Origin: Treponema sp. UBA4307
GTDB lineage: Bacteria; Spirochaetota; Spirochaetia; Treponematales; Treponemataceae
NCBI GenBank assembly: GCA_002394685.1
Contig: DGUP01000046.1
Coordinates: forward strand, 1-64,000
Reading direction: 5' to 3'
Length of the DNA stretch: 64,000 bases
Part shown: piece by piece, positions 1-8,191 of the stretch
Numbering within the stretch: the stretch's first letter is position 1
Layout: every line of letters begins with the position of its first letter
Translations under genes and position numbers: made by a program
Notes under the pieces: generated by a model
What the model was told of the DNA's origin: nothing
The model's database searches: none
Seen by the model: only the letters and a program-made list of their open reading frames with translations

Positions 1-791
1 GCTACGATTACAATATCAACATCAGCATTTCTTGAGGTTGTATGCTGAAGAACTGTTTTACCAGCACCGAATGGTCCAGGAATACAATAAGTTCCACCCT
101 TTGCAACAGGGAAGAAAGTATCGATAAGACGAACCTTTGTAACCATTGTATCTTTTGGCATAAGACGATCAGCATAACAGTTTACGGCACGTTTTACAGG
201 CCACTTAAAACTCATGCAGATATCGTGGTTCTTACCCTTTTCATCTGTTAAAGTTGCAATAGTATCATGGATTTTGTAACTGCCTGCCTTAGCAATTTTT
301 TTAACAGTATATGTTCCAAGGAATCCGTATGGAACCTGAATTTTATGAGTGAATGGACCTTCAGGAACAGAACCTACACTGTCTCCGGCCATAAGTTTTT
401 CACCCTCTTTTACAGAAGGAGTAAAATCCCACTTTTTATTTTCATCAAGAGCAGGAAGATAAACACCACGCTCAAGGAAGTAGCCTGAATGTTCTGCAAG
501 AAGTGGAAGAGGATTCTGCAATCCGTCGTATACCTGTCCAAGAAGACCAGGTCCTACTTCTACACTTAAAAGATCACCGGTAAATTCAACAGTACAATCT
601 GTAGAAATACCGTTAGTCATTTCATAAATCTGCATCTGTGCTGTATTTCCACGGATACGGATAACTTCTCCCTTAAGGCTCTGTCCATCAACATTTACAT
701 AACCTACTTCATTGAGAGATACTTTTCCGTCAAATTCAACAGAAACCATGTTTCCGTTTACAGCAACTACTTTGCCCTTTGTATCTGTCAT
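1..791 (-). CDS. atpA: V-type ATP synthase subunit A, 5' part (runs off the left edge)
   Basis: Catalytic A subunit of a V/A-type rotary ATPase; it binds and converts ATP in the V1 head. Only about the first 263 residues are in the window. The minus strand reads MTDTKGKVVAVNG..., then the beta-barrel N-domain and the A-subunit insert region, and near residues 237-244 the P-loop GPFGAGKT, which is typical of A rather than B subunits. The ATG overlaps the TGA of the preceding gene as ATGA, which fixes the start and implies translational coupling. It follows atpE and the DUF2764-like gene in one operon; further V-ATPase genes are expected beyond the edge. Whether the enzyme pumps H+ or Na+ cannot be judged from this part. 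Confidence 0.95.
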   Translation of the reverse strand, partial: MTDTKGKVVAVNGNMVSVEFDGKVSLNEVGYVNVDGQSLKGEVIRIRGNTAQMQIYEMTNGISTDCTVEFTGDLLSVEVGPGLLGQVYDGLQNPLPLLAEHSGYFLERGVYLPALDENKKWDFTPSVKEGEKLMAGDSVGSVPEGPFTHKIQVPYGFLGTYTVKKIAKAGSYKIHDTIATLTDEKGKNHDICMSFKWPVKRAVNCYADRLMPKDTMVTKVRLIDTFFPVAKGGTYCIPGPFGAGKTVLQHTTSRNADVDIVIV

Positions 792-1336
792 TTGTTTTCT
801 CCAAGAATTTCATCATAAATCTTTCTGTAAGAAGCAAGACCTTCATCTTTGTTGAATTTATGCATTCTTTCACAAAGCATAAGTCTTAATCCGTAATTAA
901 ATACTGCATCAACAGAAAAATTATCCAACGGTGCAATTTTATCCAGCACAGATAACCTGTATTCATTAAGGTACTGTTCTGCACTTAAAGGGGAATCCAT
1001 ACCAGTTGCCGTTCTGGCAGCCTGTACGATTTCAGCTTCTGTAGTAGCAGGGATATCTTTTGCATCCTTCTTCATTTTCAAAGCACGGAGCTGAGCAAGA
1101 GCAAATCTTAATTTTCTCTCCTGCTGGTACCATGTATCAAGAAAAACTGAACCAGTGCTTTCCTTTACTCTAGGCGGCTCTAAAGAAAGTTTACTTGCCG
1201 TTTCTGCATCTTCCGGTGACATGAAACGCTGGCATAAATCTTTAAAATACTCTGTAGTGATTGGAAGCTTATTATTGGAATCAGCACTTGATGAGAATGA
1301 AGGCAACTGTGATACCAAATAATAAAGATGTTTCAC
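788..1336 (-). CDS. DUF2764-like V-ATPase operon protein
   Basis: A 182-residue soluble protein lying between atpE and atpA. It begins MKHLYYLVSQLPSF, and the rest is mainly helical with a conserved-looking W-Y-Q-Q-E-R-K-L-R stretch near residues 88-96. A gene of this kind, annotated DUF2764, sits at this place in treponemal V-ATPase operons, so an accessory or assembly role in the V1 part is likely but unproven. The start is GTG and overlaps the TAG of atpE by one base (TAGTG); the end overlaps atpA as ATGA, so all three genes are tightly coupled. It might be a diverged C-type (d-like) stator subunit, since an AtpC gene is not visible in the window; the sequence alone does not settle that. 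Confidence 0.7.
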   Translation of the reverse strand: MKHLYYLVSQLPSFSSSADSNNKLPITTEYFKDLCQRFMSPEDAETASKLSLEPPRVKESTGSVFLDTWYQQERKLRFALAQLRALKMKKDAKDIPATTEAEIVQAARTATGMDSPLSAEQYLNEYRLSVLDKIAPLDNFSVDAVFNYGLRLMLCERMHKFNKDEGLASYRKIYDEILGENK

Positions 1337-2115
1337 TATTTCTTTCCTTTTTTAGCGCTGTTTTTTTCAGCAGGCTTTTTTGCAGCAGGCTTTTTTCCTG
1401 AAGCAGCAGAAGCACTCTTCTTAGCAGGCTTTTTTTCTGCAGGAAGGATTTTTTCCTCTTTTACAGCAGCTCCACTTTCTTCAGCAGTATTATCAGCATT
1501 AAGGGAAGCAGCAGCCTTTTTCATAAGTTCTGTTGTTTTTGGATTAAGATATGCTGAGAAAAGACCTGCAACTTCTTCTGCAGAGAAATCATAGAAGGCT
1601 TCTCCATTCTTTGTCCCGATTCTAAATCCACTTGAAAGAGATGCATCACCCTTAATTTCAAGGCCCTTCTTAATCTGAGCTTTAAGAGCACTTTTAAGGC
1701 TTGTTTCAAGAGCCTTAAGATCTTTTGAAGGAAGAAGTACAGACAGGCTTTCAGCTTCCTTCTTGTCAGCCCAGGCCTTTACGGTTTCCGGAATAAGTTT
1801 TTTCAGAAGATCTTTATCATAAGCCTTATCAGTCTGTTCATTAATTATTGCTGAAAGTTCCTTATTAATTCCATCTCTGAATGTAATAATCAGATTACGT
1901 CCAGCTTGTGTAATTGCATCTTCGCTGGCCTTTTCCATACGAGCTGTTTCAGCCTTTGCACTTTTAATGATGCTGTCGGCCTTTTCTTCTGCGTCATTAA
2001 TAATTGATATTGCCTTTTTTTCAGCTTCAGCAATAATTTTTTTTGCTTGAGCTTCTGCACTGGCAACACCGTCTTTTTTGATTTTGTCAATCAATTCCTG
2101 TAACTGGACGTCCAT
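1336..2115 (-). CDS. atpE: V-type ATP synthase subunit E with lysine-rich tail
   Basis: Peripheral-stalk subunit E of the V/A-type ATPase, which tethers the catalytic head to the membrane part. The 259-residue product starts MDVQLQELIDKIKKDG and has the long N-terminal helix rich in Ala, Glu and Lys (about residues 5-85) that pairs with subunit G/H, then the globular C-domain ending with the FSAEEVAGLFSAYL segment. Family members are usually near 200 residues. Here the last 40-45 residues form an added low-complexity Lys/Ala/Pro tail (KKPAKKSASAASGKKPAAKK). A GAGGT Shine-Dalgarno lies 5 nt before the ATG. It is the first gene of the V-ATPase cluster seen here and lies 75 bp after galM on the same strand; I found no convincing separate promoter in that gap. 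Confidence 0.88.
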   Translation of the reverse strand: MDVQLQELIDKIKKDGVASAEAQAKKIIAEAEKKAISIINDAEEKADSIIKSAKAETARMEKASEDAITQAGRNLIITFRDGINKELSAIINEQTDKAYDKDLLKKLIPETVKAWADKKEAESLSVLLPSKDLKALETSLKSALKAQIKKGLEIKGDASLSSGFRIGTKNGEAFYDFSAEEVAGLFSAYLNPKTTELMKKAAASLNADNTAEESGAAVKEEKILPAEKKPAKKSASAASGKKPAAKKPAEKNSAKKGKK

Positions 2116-2190
2116 TGTGACCTCTCTATATTAATTTTTTATACCGTTTAGCTTAACTGTTCTCTCCGACGAAGTTTTTAAACAGTCAGT

Positions 2191-3231
2191 TTAACAAGTA
2201 AATATATACTGTGTAATATGATGATATTCATCACCCTTTTTCAAAACGCTGTCAGGGAAATTTTCCTTGTTAGGAGCATCAGGATAATGCTGAGTTTCAA
2301 GACAGAAAGCTCCATGGTTTGAATACTTAAAGCCATTCTTTCCCACAATTCCATCAATGAAATTTGCAGTATAAAACTGAACTCCAGGCATAGTTGTCTT
2401 AACAACCATACTTCTTCCGCTTGCAGGATCTGTCACTTTTCCGATTTGTCTTAGAGAACCGTCATAGTTGTCAAGGCAGAAACAATGATCATAACCGTGA
2501 GCAGTCTCACTGATATCCTGACCAATTAATTTAGGTTTTGTAAAATCAAAACAGGTATCTTTTACATCAAGAAGTTTACCGGTCGGAATCAACTCATCAG
2601 AAACTTCAAGAACATAAGGGCAGTTAAGTTCCAGTTTCTGGTCTCCTACATCGCCACCATTATATCCCTTAAGATTAAAATAAGCATGATTAGTTAAATT
2701 AACAGGACAATCTTTACTGCCTACAGCCTGATAATCCAGAGTAAGTTCATTTTTTTCGTTTAAAGTGTAAGTAACATTTACAACCAGTTCACCAGGAAAG
2801 CCCTGCTCCCCATCATAACTTACCCTTGAAAAAAGAATTCCCTTTCCATTTTTTGTCTTTACAATTTGTGAAGACCAGAGTTTCTTTTCCCAGCGGTCAA
2901 ATCCTCCGTGAAGAGTATTCTGACCATCATTCCTGTCAAGCTTGAACTCCTGACCATCTAGTTTGAAAGAAGCAGAACCTATACGATTCGCATAACGACC
3001 CACAACAGTTCCAAAGCAGGAATCGTTGTTAAGCCACCCTTCCAGAGAATGAAAGCCCAGAAGTGCATCAATTGTTTGATTATTTTTAGCAGGCAGGATA
3101 ATACTTGTTAATGTGCAGCCATAGTCAGTTGCAGAAAAAGACATCTGTCCGTTAGAAACAGTGTAGAGAGACACCTCTCTTCCATCAGATAAAACACCAA
3201 ATGTAGATTTTTTGACTTTAATATTTGACAT
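2191..3231 (-). CDS. galM: aldose 1-epimerase (mutarotase)
   Basis: Interconverts the alpha and beta anomers of galactose or glucose, feeding the Leloir pathway. The 346-residue product has the galactose-mutarotase beta-sandwich signatures: NTLHGGFDRWEKK (sugar-binding His), the catalytic His in LTNHAYFNLKG near residue 182, and the catalytic Glu in CLETQHYPD close to the C-terminus. Length is normal for the family. No signal peptide is visible, so it should be cytoplasmic. It follows the membrane-anchored 228-aa gene by only 21 bp, so it may be read through from the motility operon. A galactokinase homologue is 39 kb away in the window at 41877-43058. Confidence 0.93.
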   Translation of the reverse strand: MSNIKVKKSTFGVLSDGREVSLYTVSNGQMSFSATDYGCTLTSIILPAKNNQTIDALLGFHSLEGWLNNDSCFGTVVGRYANRIGSASFKLDGQEFKLDRNDGQNTLHGGFDRWEKKLWSSQIVKTKNGKGILFSRVSYDGEQGFPGELVVNVTYTLNEKNELTLDYQAVGSKDCPVNLTNHAYFNLKGYNGGDVGDQKLELNCPYVLEVSDELIPTGKLLDVKDTCFDFTKPKLIGQDISETAHGYDHCFCLDNYDGSLRQIGKVTDPASGRSMVVKTTMPGVQFYTANFIDGIVGKNGFKYSNHGAFCLETQHYPDAPNKENFPDSVLKKGDEYHHITQYIFTC

Positions 3232-3252
3232 ATAGTAATGATAACTAGAGTT

Positions 3253-3939
3253 TTATGGAATTTCAAGTGAAAACTTAACCTCTTGAAGACTTAAACCAAG
3301 TTCATAAGCAATTTCTGAATCACTCTTTCCCTTTTTGTGAAGCTCGTGAATCCTTTGTTTTACAGTCTTTTTTGGTACAATCGGGTCTGCACTTTTAGTA
3401 TATTCAGGGACATTTTGAATAACATTTTTTTTACTGCTATCAGCCTTAGACTTTATACTATCATTTGTCTTTTTTGCAGATTTTTCAGTTGTTTTTTCAG
3501 AGGATTTTCTTCCACTTTTCTGCACAGGAGATGATTCATTTTCTTCAAAAAGCCGCCCCTGTTTCTGTTCATCAAGATAACGCTGAGCAGGATTTATATA
3601 TTTTCCCTGAGACTTTTTTCTTATATTTTTTTCATCAGCAGACAATTCTGAATAAAAGATTTTTTCCTTTGTTTTCTGTTCAAGTTCTTTATTTAATAAA
3701 AGAATGTGTTTATCAGCTTCTTTAGACACTTCCTTTAACTCTTGAATTTTATTTTCAAGAAGATTGATGTCTCTTTCAGCATTATTATTCATATCCCTGA
3801 GCATATTATTTAAAATCTGCCTGGTTTCATCAACAACATCCTCAGCCCCAAAAAGTTTCTTGAAACGGGCAAGAAATACTGTCCACATAATTATGTTAAA
3901 AGCACACATTATTGTTAAAAGAATTACAGCTGCAACCAT
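3253..3939 (-). CDS. membrane-anchored coiled-coil protein with C-terminal HTH, SwrB/DUF6115-like
   Basis: A 228-residue single-pass membrane protein. Residues 1-24 form a hydrophobic anchor (MVAAVILLTIMCAFNIIMWT). A heptad-like charged coiled coil follows (about 35-90), then a lysine/serine-rich low-complexity linker (about 125-185), and finally a short helix-turn-helix-like end (residues 192-228: IHELHKKGKSDSEIAYELGL). A membrane anchor, coil and terminal HTH-like segment, placed just after the sigma-28 gene cluster, are reminiscent of SwrB, which follows sigD in Bacillus subtilis and promotes assembly of the flagellar export apparatus. That match is inferred from layout and position only. 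It is the last motility-linked gene of the operon, 32 bp after the previous one. Confidence 0.5.
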   Translation of the reverse strand: MVAAVILLTIMCAFNIIMWTVFLARFKKLFGAEDVVDETRQILNNMLRDMNNNAERDINLLENKIQELKEVSKEADKHILLLNKELEQKTKEKIFYSELSADEKNIRKKSQGKYINPAQRYLDEQKQGRLFEENESSPVQKSGRKSSEKTTEKSAKKTNDSIKSKADSSKKNVIQNVPEYTKSADPIVPKKTVKQRIHELHKKGKSDSEIAYELGLSLQEVKFSLEIP

Positions 3940-3971
3940 AAATAATTCACCGGTTAATAAATCAGAAACAC

Positions 3972-4316
3972 CTAACCTGTAACATCAATATGATTTCCAA
4001 GTCTTGGATCTGATATCTGAATTTTTTTCTTCTCTTCAATCACTTCATCTGATTGAAGGGACTTTTTCTCTCTCTTTTCTGACTGCGGGTTTTCATTGCC
4101 AGACTTTTTTTGATCCGTAATCTTTGCTGAATCAGTTTCAGAACTTTGCTCCAGTTGTTTTACACCTTCAGCCTCTTCCTGCAGTTTCTGGCCTTCCTGT
4201 ACAATAGCCATTGAACTTGCAAGCTGTTGATTTTGATTCTGACTGGCTGGAGTTAATTTTGCAACTGTATCAAGCTGAGTATAAACAGTAGATAAATCAA
4301 TTGGATGTATAGCCAT
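3972..4316 (-). CDS. conserved hypothetical protein after fapA
   Basis: A small soluble protein of 114 residues with no domain I recognise. The N-terminal segment MAIHPIDLSTVYTQLDTVAK looks folded or helical; the rest (about 30-100) is Gln/Glu/Lys/Ser-rich and probably disordered, ending in ISDPRLGNHIDVTG. An ATG further upstream (4385) is in frame, but I chose 4316 because TTGAGG lies 6 nt before it and because the longer form would overlap fapA by 89 bases instead of 20. The overlap suggests coupling to fapA. A motility or surface role is suggested only by the operon. Confidence 0.6.
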   Translation of the reverse strand: MAIHPIDLSTVYTQLDTVAKLTPASQNQNQQLASSMAIVQEGQKLQEEAEGVKQLEQSSETDSAKITDQKKSGNENPQSEKREKKSLQSDEVIEEKKKIQISDPRLGNHIDVTG

Positions 4317-6273
4317 CTGGTGCCTCAACATTTTCTGTAACTGCTGAAGCGTCATACTTACCACGTCTGACAAAGCCCTGATCATAGTAGAACGTAACAG
4401 CCTTTACATCGTTTTTCACTTCATCTTTCTCATCGCGAACGACAATTTTAGATCCGGCATAAACAGTGTTAGAGGCATTAACCTTTCCTACAACCTTAAG
4501 TTCACGAAGACGTTTTTCAATTTCTTCTATCTCTTTGGAGATTTCAAGAACCTGGCTGCTCAAGGTGTCGCGCTCTGTCATCATTTTCTTTAAGCTCTCT
4601 TCTTTTTCCTTAGGAAGAGAACGACGTATTTTTTTCTGATTTTCAAGAGTTGAAATGTTAAGCTCAATTTCTTCCAGCTGCTTTGACAGAGAAGAAGAAG
4701 ATTCCTGCAGTTCTTTTAATCGCTGCTTAGCCTTTGGATCAAAACCTACTTCAAGTAAAGTTTCTGTACCACCACCAGGGGAACCTATAAATTTCGCAGT
4801 TATTTCTTCTGTCGCAAAAAGGTGGCCACCAATAATCTGAGCACGCTTACCACGAAGAATAATCTTTTTCATGGCAAGTATTTCAGAGTTCATGATATTA
4901 TCATTTACAACTACACTATCTCCAACTTCAACCCTTGTATTCTGAATAAAGCGTGCCCAGAGTGATTTTTCAGTTTTAATTGTACCTTCATCACGTCCCA
5001 TGACACCTTGAGAAATAATAATATCACCCTTTGCTTCTATGTGACTATTTCCTACAGAGCCATATATTTCAATGTTACCGTCAGCTTTAATATCAAAACC
5101 GTCTTCAACATTTCCATGACAGATAACTGTTCCCATAAATGAAACATTTCCAGTTTTAATATTAACACCATTAACTTCATAGATTTCTTCAACGGTAATC
5201 TTGTCGTTAATCAGCATTACCTGACCGCTCTTAGTGGCAATAATTGTTTTTCCATCAGAATCAAAGGCCACATTCTGTCCAAGAAGAATTTTAATATCCT
5301 TACCGTCTTTTGCTTCAAGATAACGGCCGGTTACAGTTTTTCCACCTTTACCTTTCTGAGGCAGCATTTTTTCAGCAAGAGCCTGCCCTTCCACAACATT
5401 CTGTATCAAATTAAGCTCTTTAAAATTAACCTGACCGGTATCACTTTCCTGCAGTTTGAGTTTAGATCTGTCAGTTTCAAAATTATAGGAAATATATGCA
5501 TCCCTTCCGTCTACAGGTTCAATAGCATGAGCAACTTCATAAGAAGCATTGTAAACCGGCATATCAATAAATTCAGAAATTTTTTCTTCTGATATACCCG
5601 CTACAACTCCCTGAGTCATAAGGGCCTGTTTAATTGCCTGAGGAGAAATTTCCGAACCTGACATTGAAGGAGGAGAAACATATATAGTTGCATTCATTTC
5701 ATCCTTAGCAATATCAACTGCCATACTTGCATCTCCGGCAGGTTCATGCTTAAATTTTCCTATAGGGAAATACTGTCCGTCAGTTCCAGATTTACAAAGT
5801 CTCTTTACTTCATCCTCGTAAACTTCAAGAGTATCTTCTCTTTTTGCAAAATTAATAACTTCTTTTGTATTTACAGGGTTTCCACTTCCTGTAGGCAGAA
5901 TAACTTTAAGACAAATATCTGAACCAAAACGATGAATGTAAAAGAATCCGTCCTTATCAACAATCTTAGCTTCACCGCCGAGACCCATTTCGTCAAATTC
6001 AGCAGCCGCAGCTTCAGCCTTCTTTTTAGCCTGAATGATTTTAGGATTTTCGTATACCTTTAATTTCCAGGGTTTCTTCATTAAACCAACAATTCCCTGA
6101 AAACCTTTTTCAATAACTTCATACTGAAGGTCAGAGATTTTTGTGTTTAATTGCACAGAAGCATCCTGAAGACATTCTTCAATAGTGTCTGCGATAACAT
6201 CTACCGTAGTAATTTCTTTATCTACTGCCAGCTGGTCTTCAAGATCAATTCTGATTCTATCAAGATTTACCAA
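4297..6273 (-). CDS. FapA/DUF342 family protein
   Basis: A 658-residue FapA (DUF342) family protein. Family members have a polymer-forming right-handed beta-helix; in other bacteria they affect surface, motility or cell-shape functions, and the exact role is open. Visible parts: an N-terminal domain (1-90), the DUF342 region with runs of Gly/Asp/Val strands (about 170-490, e.g. GNVEDGFDIKADGNIEIYG), and a coiled coil at about 510-585, rich in Leu, Glu and Lys. The start is TTG (no in-frame ATG nearby) about 9 nt after AGGAG. The gene lies 56 bp after fliA in the motility operon and overlaps the next gene by 20 bases. Confidence 0.82.
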   Translation of the reverse strand: MVNLDRIRIDLEDQLAVDKEITTVDVIADTIEECLQDASVQLNTKISDLQYEVIEKGFQGIVGLMKKPWKLKVYENPKIIQAKKKAEAAAAEFDEMGLGGEAKIVDKDGFFYIHRFGSDICLKVILPTGSGNPVNTKEVINFAKREDTLEVYEDEVKRLCKSGTDGQYFPIGKFKHEPAGDASMAVDIAKDEMNATIYVSPPSMSGSEISPQAIKQALMTQGVVAGISEEKISEFIDMPVYNASYEVAHAIEPVDGRDAYISYNFETDRSKLKLQESDTGQVNFKELNLIQNVVEGQALAEKMLPQKGKGGKTVTGRYLEAKDGKDIKILLGQNVAFDSDGKTIIATKSGQVMLINDKITVEEIYEVNGVNIKTGNVSFMGTVICHGNVEDGFDIKADGNIEIYGSVGNSHIEAKGDIIISQGVMGRDEGTIKTEKSLWARFIQNTRVEVGDSVVVNDNIMNSEILAMKKIILRGKRAQIIGGHLFATEEITAKFIGSPGGGTETLLEVGFDPKAKQRLKELQESSSSLSKQLEEIELNISTLENQKKIRRSLPKEKEESLKKMMTERDTLSSQVLEISKEIEEIEKRLRELKVVGKVNASNTVYAGSKIVVRDEKDEVKNDVKAVTFYYDQGFVRRGKYDASAVTENVEAPDGYTSN

Positions 6274-6329
6274 TGATGCTATCTCCTGTTTTTACATTAT
6301 TTAACTCTAATAAAATGCCCTGTATAATC

Positions 6330-7118
6330 TTAAAAAATTCCTTTTCTAAGACTGGTTAACTTAGCCCTCAAACGAAGGTTTGCTTTTGTATGAAGTTGAG
6401 AAATACGGCTTTCACTAACATTCAAAACCTGACCAATTTCCTTAAAGGTCAAATCTTCATGATAGTACAAAACGATTACCATTTTCTCATTTTCCGGAAG
6501 TTCTTTGATTGCCTGAATAATTACACGACGAACTTCTTCCCTCTCCACAATTACATCAGGATTAAGTGATGAAGGAGCCTCGATTGAATCCCCGATAGAC
6601 ATATGGTCGCTGTCGTCACCAGAATACCAGACATCATTAAGTGAAAGCACAGAGGTTCCGCTCACTTTCATTACAGCAGACTGATATTCACTTTCTGTCA
6701 TTCCCATTGATTCTGCAATTTCTGCATCAGTTGCCGTTCTTCCTAATTTAGATTCCAGAGTTACAATTGCATCTTCAATTTCCCGGGATTTCTGTCTAAC
6801 AGAACGTGGAACCCAGTCCATTTCACGAAGTTCATCAAAAATAGCTCCGCGAATTCTTGTCACCGCATAAGTCTTAAATTTTACACCTTTATCAGGATCA
6901 TATTTACTTATAGCGTCCAGCAGACCGAACTGACCATACCCAACAAGATCATCATATTCCACATTATCAGGCATGCCAGTGGATACTTTACCGGCTACAT
7001 ATTTTACCAGCGGCATATATTGTCTAATGAATTTGTCTCTGATGGAAGGAGATCTGTTCTTTTTGTATTCGCGCCAGAGTTTCTCTTCTTCTTTTTCATC
7101 CATCTCAGAATCAGCCAT
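6330..7118 (-). CDS. fliA: flagellar sigma factor sigma-28 (FliA/WhiG)
   Basis: Alternative sigma factor that directs RNA polymerase to late flagellar promoters. The 262-residue protein contains region 2 (YDDLVGYGQFGLLDAISKYD near 55-74 and FKTYAVTRIRGAIFDELR near 81-98), the FliA-type W-V-P-R-S-V-R-Q motif, region 3, and region 4 with the helix-turn-helix LTFKEIGQVLNVSESRISQL near the C-terminus. The absence of an extended region 1 and the short length fit the sigma-28 group. Sigma-28-type promoter elements occur at several places in this window, including the head of this gene's own operon. A sigma-70-like promoter about 1 kb upstream offers a FliA-independent supply. Confidence 0.95.
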   Translation of the reverse strand: MADSEMDEKEEEKLWREYKKNRSPSIRDKFIRQYMPLVKYVAGKVSTGMPDNVEYDDLVGYGQFGLLDAISKYDPDKGVKFKTYAVTRIRGAIFDELREMDWVPRSVRQKSREIEDAIVTLESKLGRTATDAEIAESMGMTESEYQSAVMKVSGTSVLSLNDVWYSGDDSDHMSIGDSIEAPSSLNPDVIVEREEVRRVIIQAIKELPENEKMVIVLYYHEDLTFKEIGQVLNVSESRISQLHTKANLRLRAKLTSLRKGIF

Positions 7119-7233
7119 TATTCCACACCCTTATTTAAATTCTTAAATTAATTATGCACTTAAGGTTCATCAAAATAAAAATTTTGACTCGCCCATAACA
7201 AGTATTATAACCTAAAAATTGCAATAGACAACT

Positions 7234-8073
7234 TTAGTCATCTTTCTTTAGCAAAGTTGAAATTGCTTTTGCCATTGTCTCAACATCATGGGATTTCGCT
7301 TCTTCTGCTTTTCCCTTTCCAAAATCCAGGGAAGCCGCAGTTGCAGTTTCCACTTCCATGAAATCACTGTCTAAACCGCTTCCTTCACCAGATTCCGATG
7401 CCATGGAAGTCTGGGAATCCAAACCTCCAATCGAAGACATTTCTGCAATATCCGGCAATTCTTCAACTTCTTTTATATCAGCTTCACGGCTCAGGGACCG
7501 GGCTGATTTTTTTGACTCTGCAATTTCTTCCTGAGAAGGAAAAGAGTCTATTTTTTCACCTAAATTAACTGGTTTAAAAGCAGATGACGAACTTTCTGCT
7601 GAAGACGAAGAAGATCCATTATCAGCAGACGACTTAACATCAGATACAGCCTTTGCCGCAGCTTCATTAACAGATTGAGATGTTCCACCGCTGCTTAAAG
7701 GTTCAGAATCCTTAATTCTTTCATCAGACTTTATTTTTTCTTCCTCATTCATCTTCTGCCGGTTCAAATCCACAGAAAACCGTAAACCAGACCCGTCTTC
7801 AGTGAGATTTTCATCACTTAAAGTGATATCAACATGACCTCCCACAGCCTTACCTGCTGAAGAAGGAGACGAATCTTCACTCATTACCCCTTCTGCATCA
7901 AGGAATTTTCTCCACAGAAAAGTAATTCCTATAGCTCCTCCGGCAAATACAAGTCCGAAAATCAGGGCTCTTAAAAGAGAAGGTCCAAAATGTTTTGTAG
8001 AAATTATGCTTATTAGAAAAGAAAGAACAAAGCCTATAAAAAAAGGCACTACTATCCTTTTTGGCTTTAACAT
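7234..8073 (-). CDS. membrane protein with acidic low-complexity tail, between flhG and fliA
   Basis: A 279-residue protein of unknown function. Residues 4-55 form two transmembrane helices (IVVPFFIGFVLSFLISII and LLRALIFGLVFAGGAIGIT). The remaining 220 residues are cytoplasmic-looking, Ser/Glu/Asp/Ala-rich and probably disordered (e.g. SSADNGSSSSSAESSSSAF), with a short helical end (FGKGKAEEAKSHDVETMAKAISTLLKK). A strong GGGTGGAGG Shine-Dalgarno lies 7 nt before the ATG. The gene stands between flhG and fliA and has its own sigma-70-like promoter at 8098-8126, so it is the first gene of a possible fliA sub-operon. A regulatory or scaffold role in flagellar placement or export is a guess from context. 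Confidence 0.7.
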   Translation of the reverse strand: MLKPKRIVVPFFIGFVLSFLISIISTKHFGPSLLRALIFGLVFAGGAIGITFLWRKFLDAEGVMSEDSSPSSAGKAVGGHVDITLSDENLTEDGSGLRFSVDLNRQKMNEEEKIKSDERIKDSEPLSSGGTSQSVNEAAAKAVSDVKSSADNGSSSSSAESSSSAFKPVNLGEKIDSFPSQEEIAESKKSARSLSREADIKEVEELPDIAEMSSIGGLDSQTSMASESGEGSGLDSDFMEVETATAASLDFGKGKAEEAKSHDVETMAKAISTLLKKDD

Positions 8074-8097
8074 TTTTTATCCTCCACCCTTTTTATA

Positions 8098-8126
8098 ATG
8101 GTACGATAAAAAATGTCCGAGGTCAA
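8098..8126 (-). promoter_or_regulatory. sigma-70-type promoter before the fliA sub-operon
   Basis: Minus strand TTGACC (8126-8121), 17 bp, TACCAT (8103-8098). It lies 25 bp before the 279-aa membrane-protein gene, inside the 118-bp gap after flhG. Confidence 0.6.
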
Positions 8127-8191
8127 GTTATTCCTTAAAAATGACTAATAAGAAGAGAAAATTTAGTTAAAAATGGTAATATTTTGTAATT

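Noticed and set aside
1328..1594. 88-codon plus-strand ORF opposite the end of atpE
   Set aside because: It is the Phe/Ala mirror of the lysine/alanine tail of AtpE, with no support of its own.
2116..2190. own promoter and terminator between galM and atpE
   Set aside because: A TATAAA-like hexamer is present but no fitting -35, and the possible stem is only 5-6 bp; read-through cannot be excluded.
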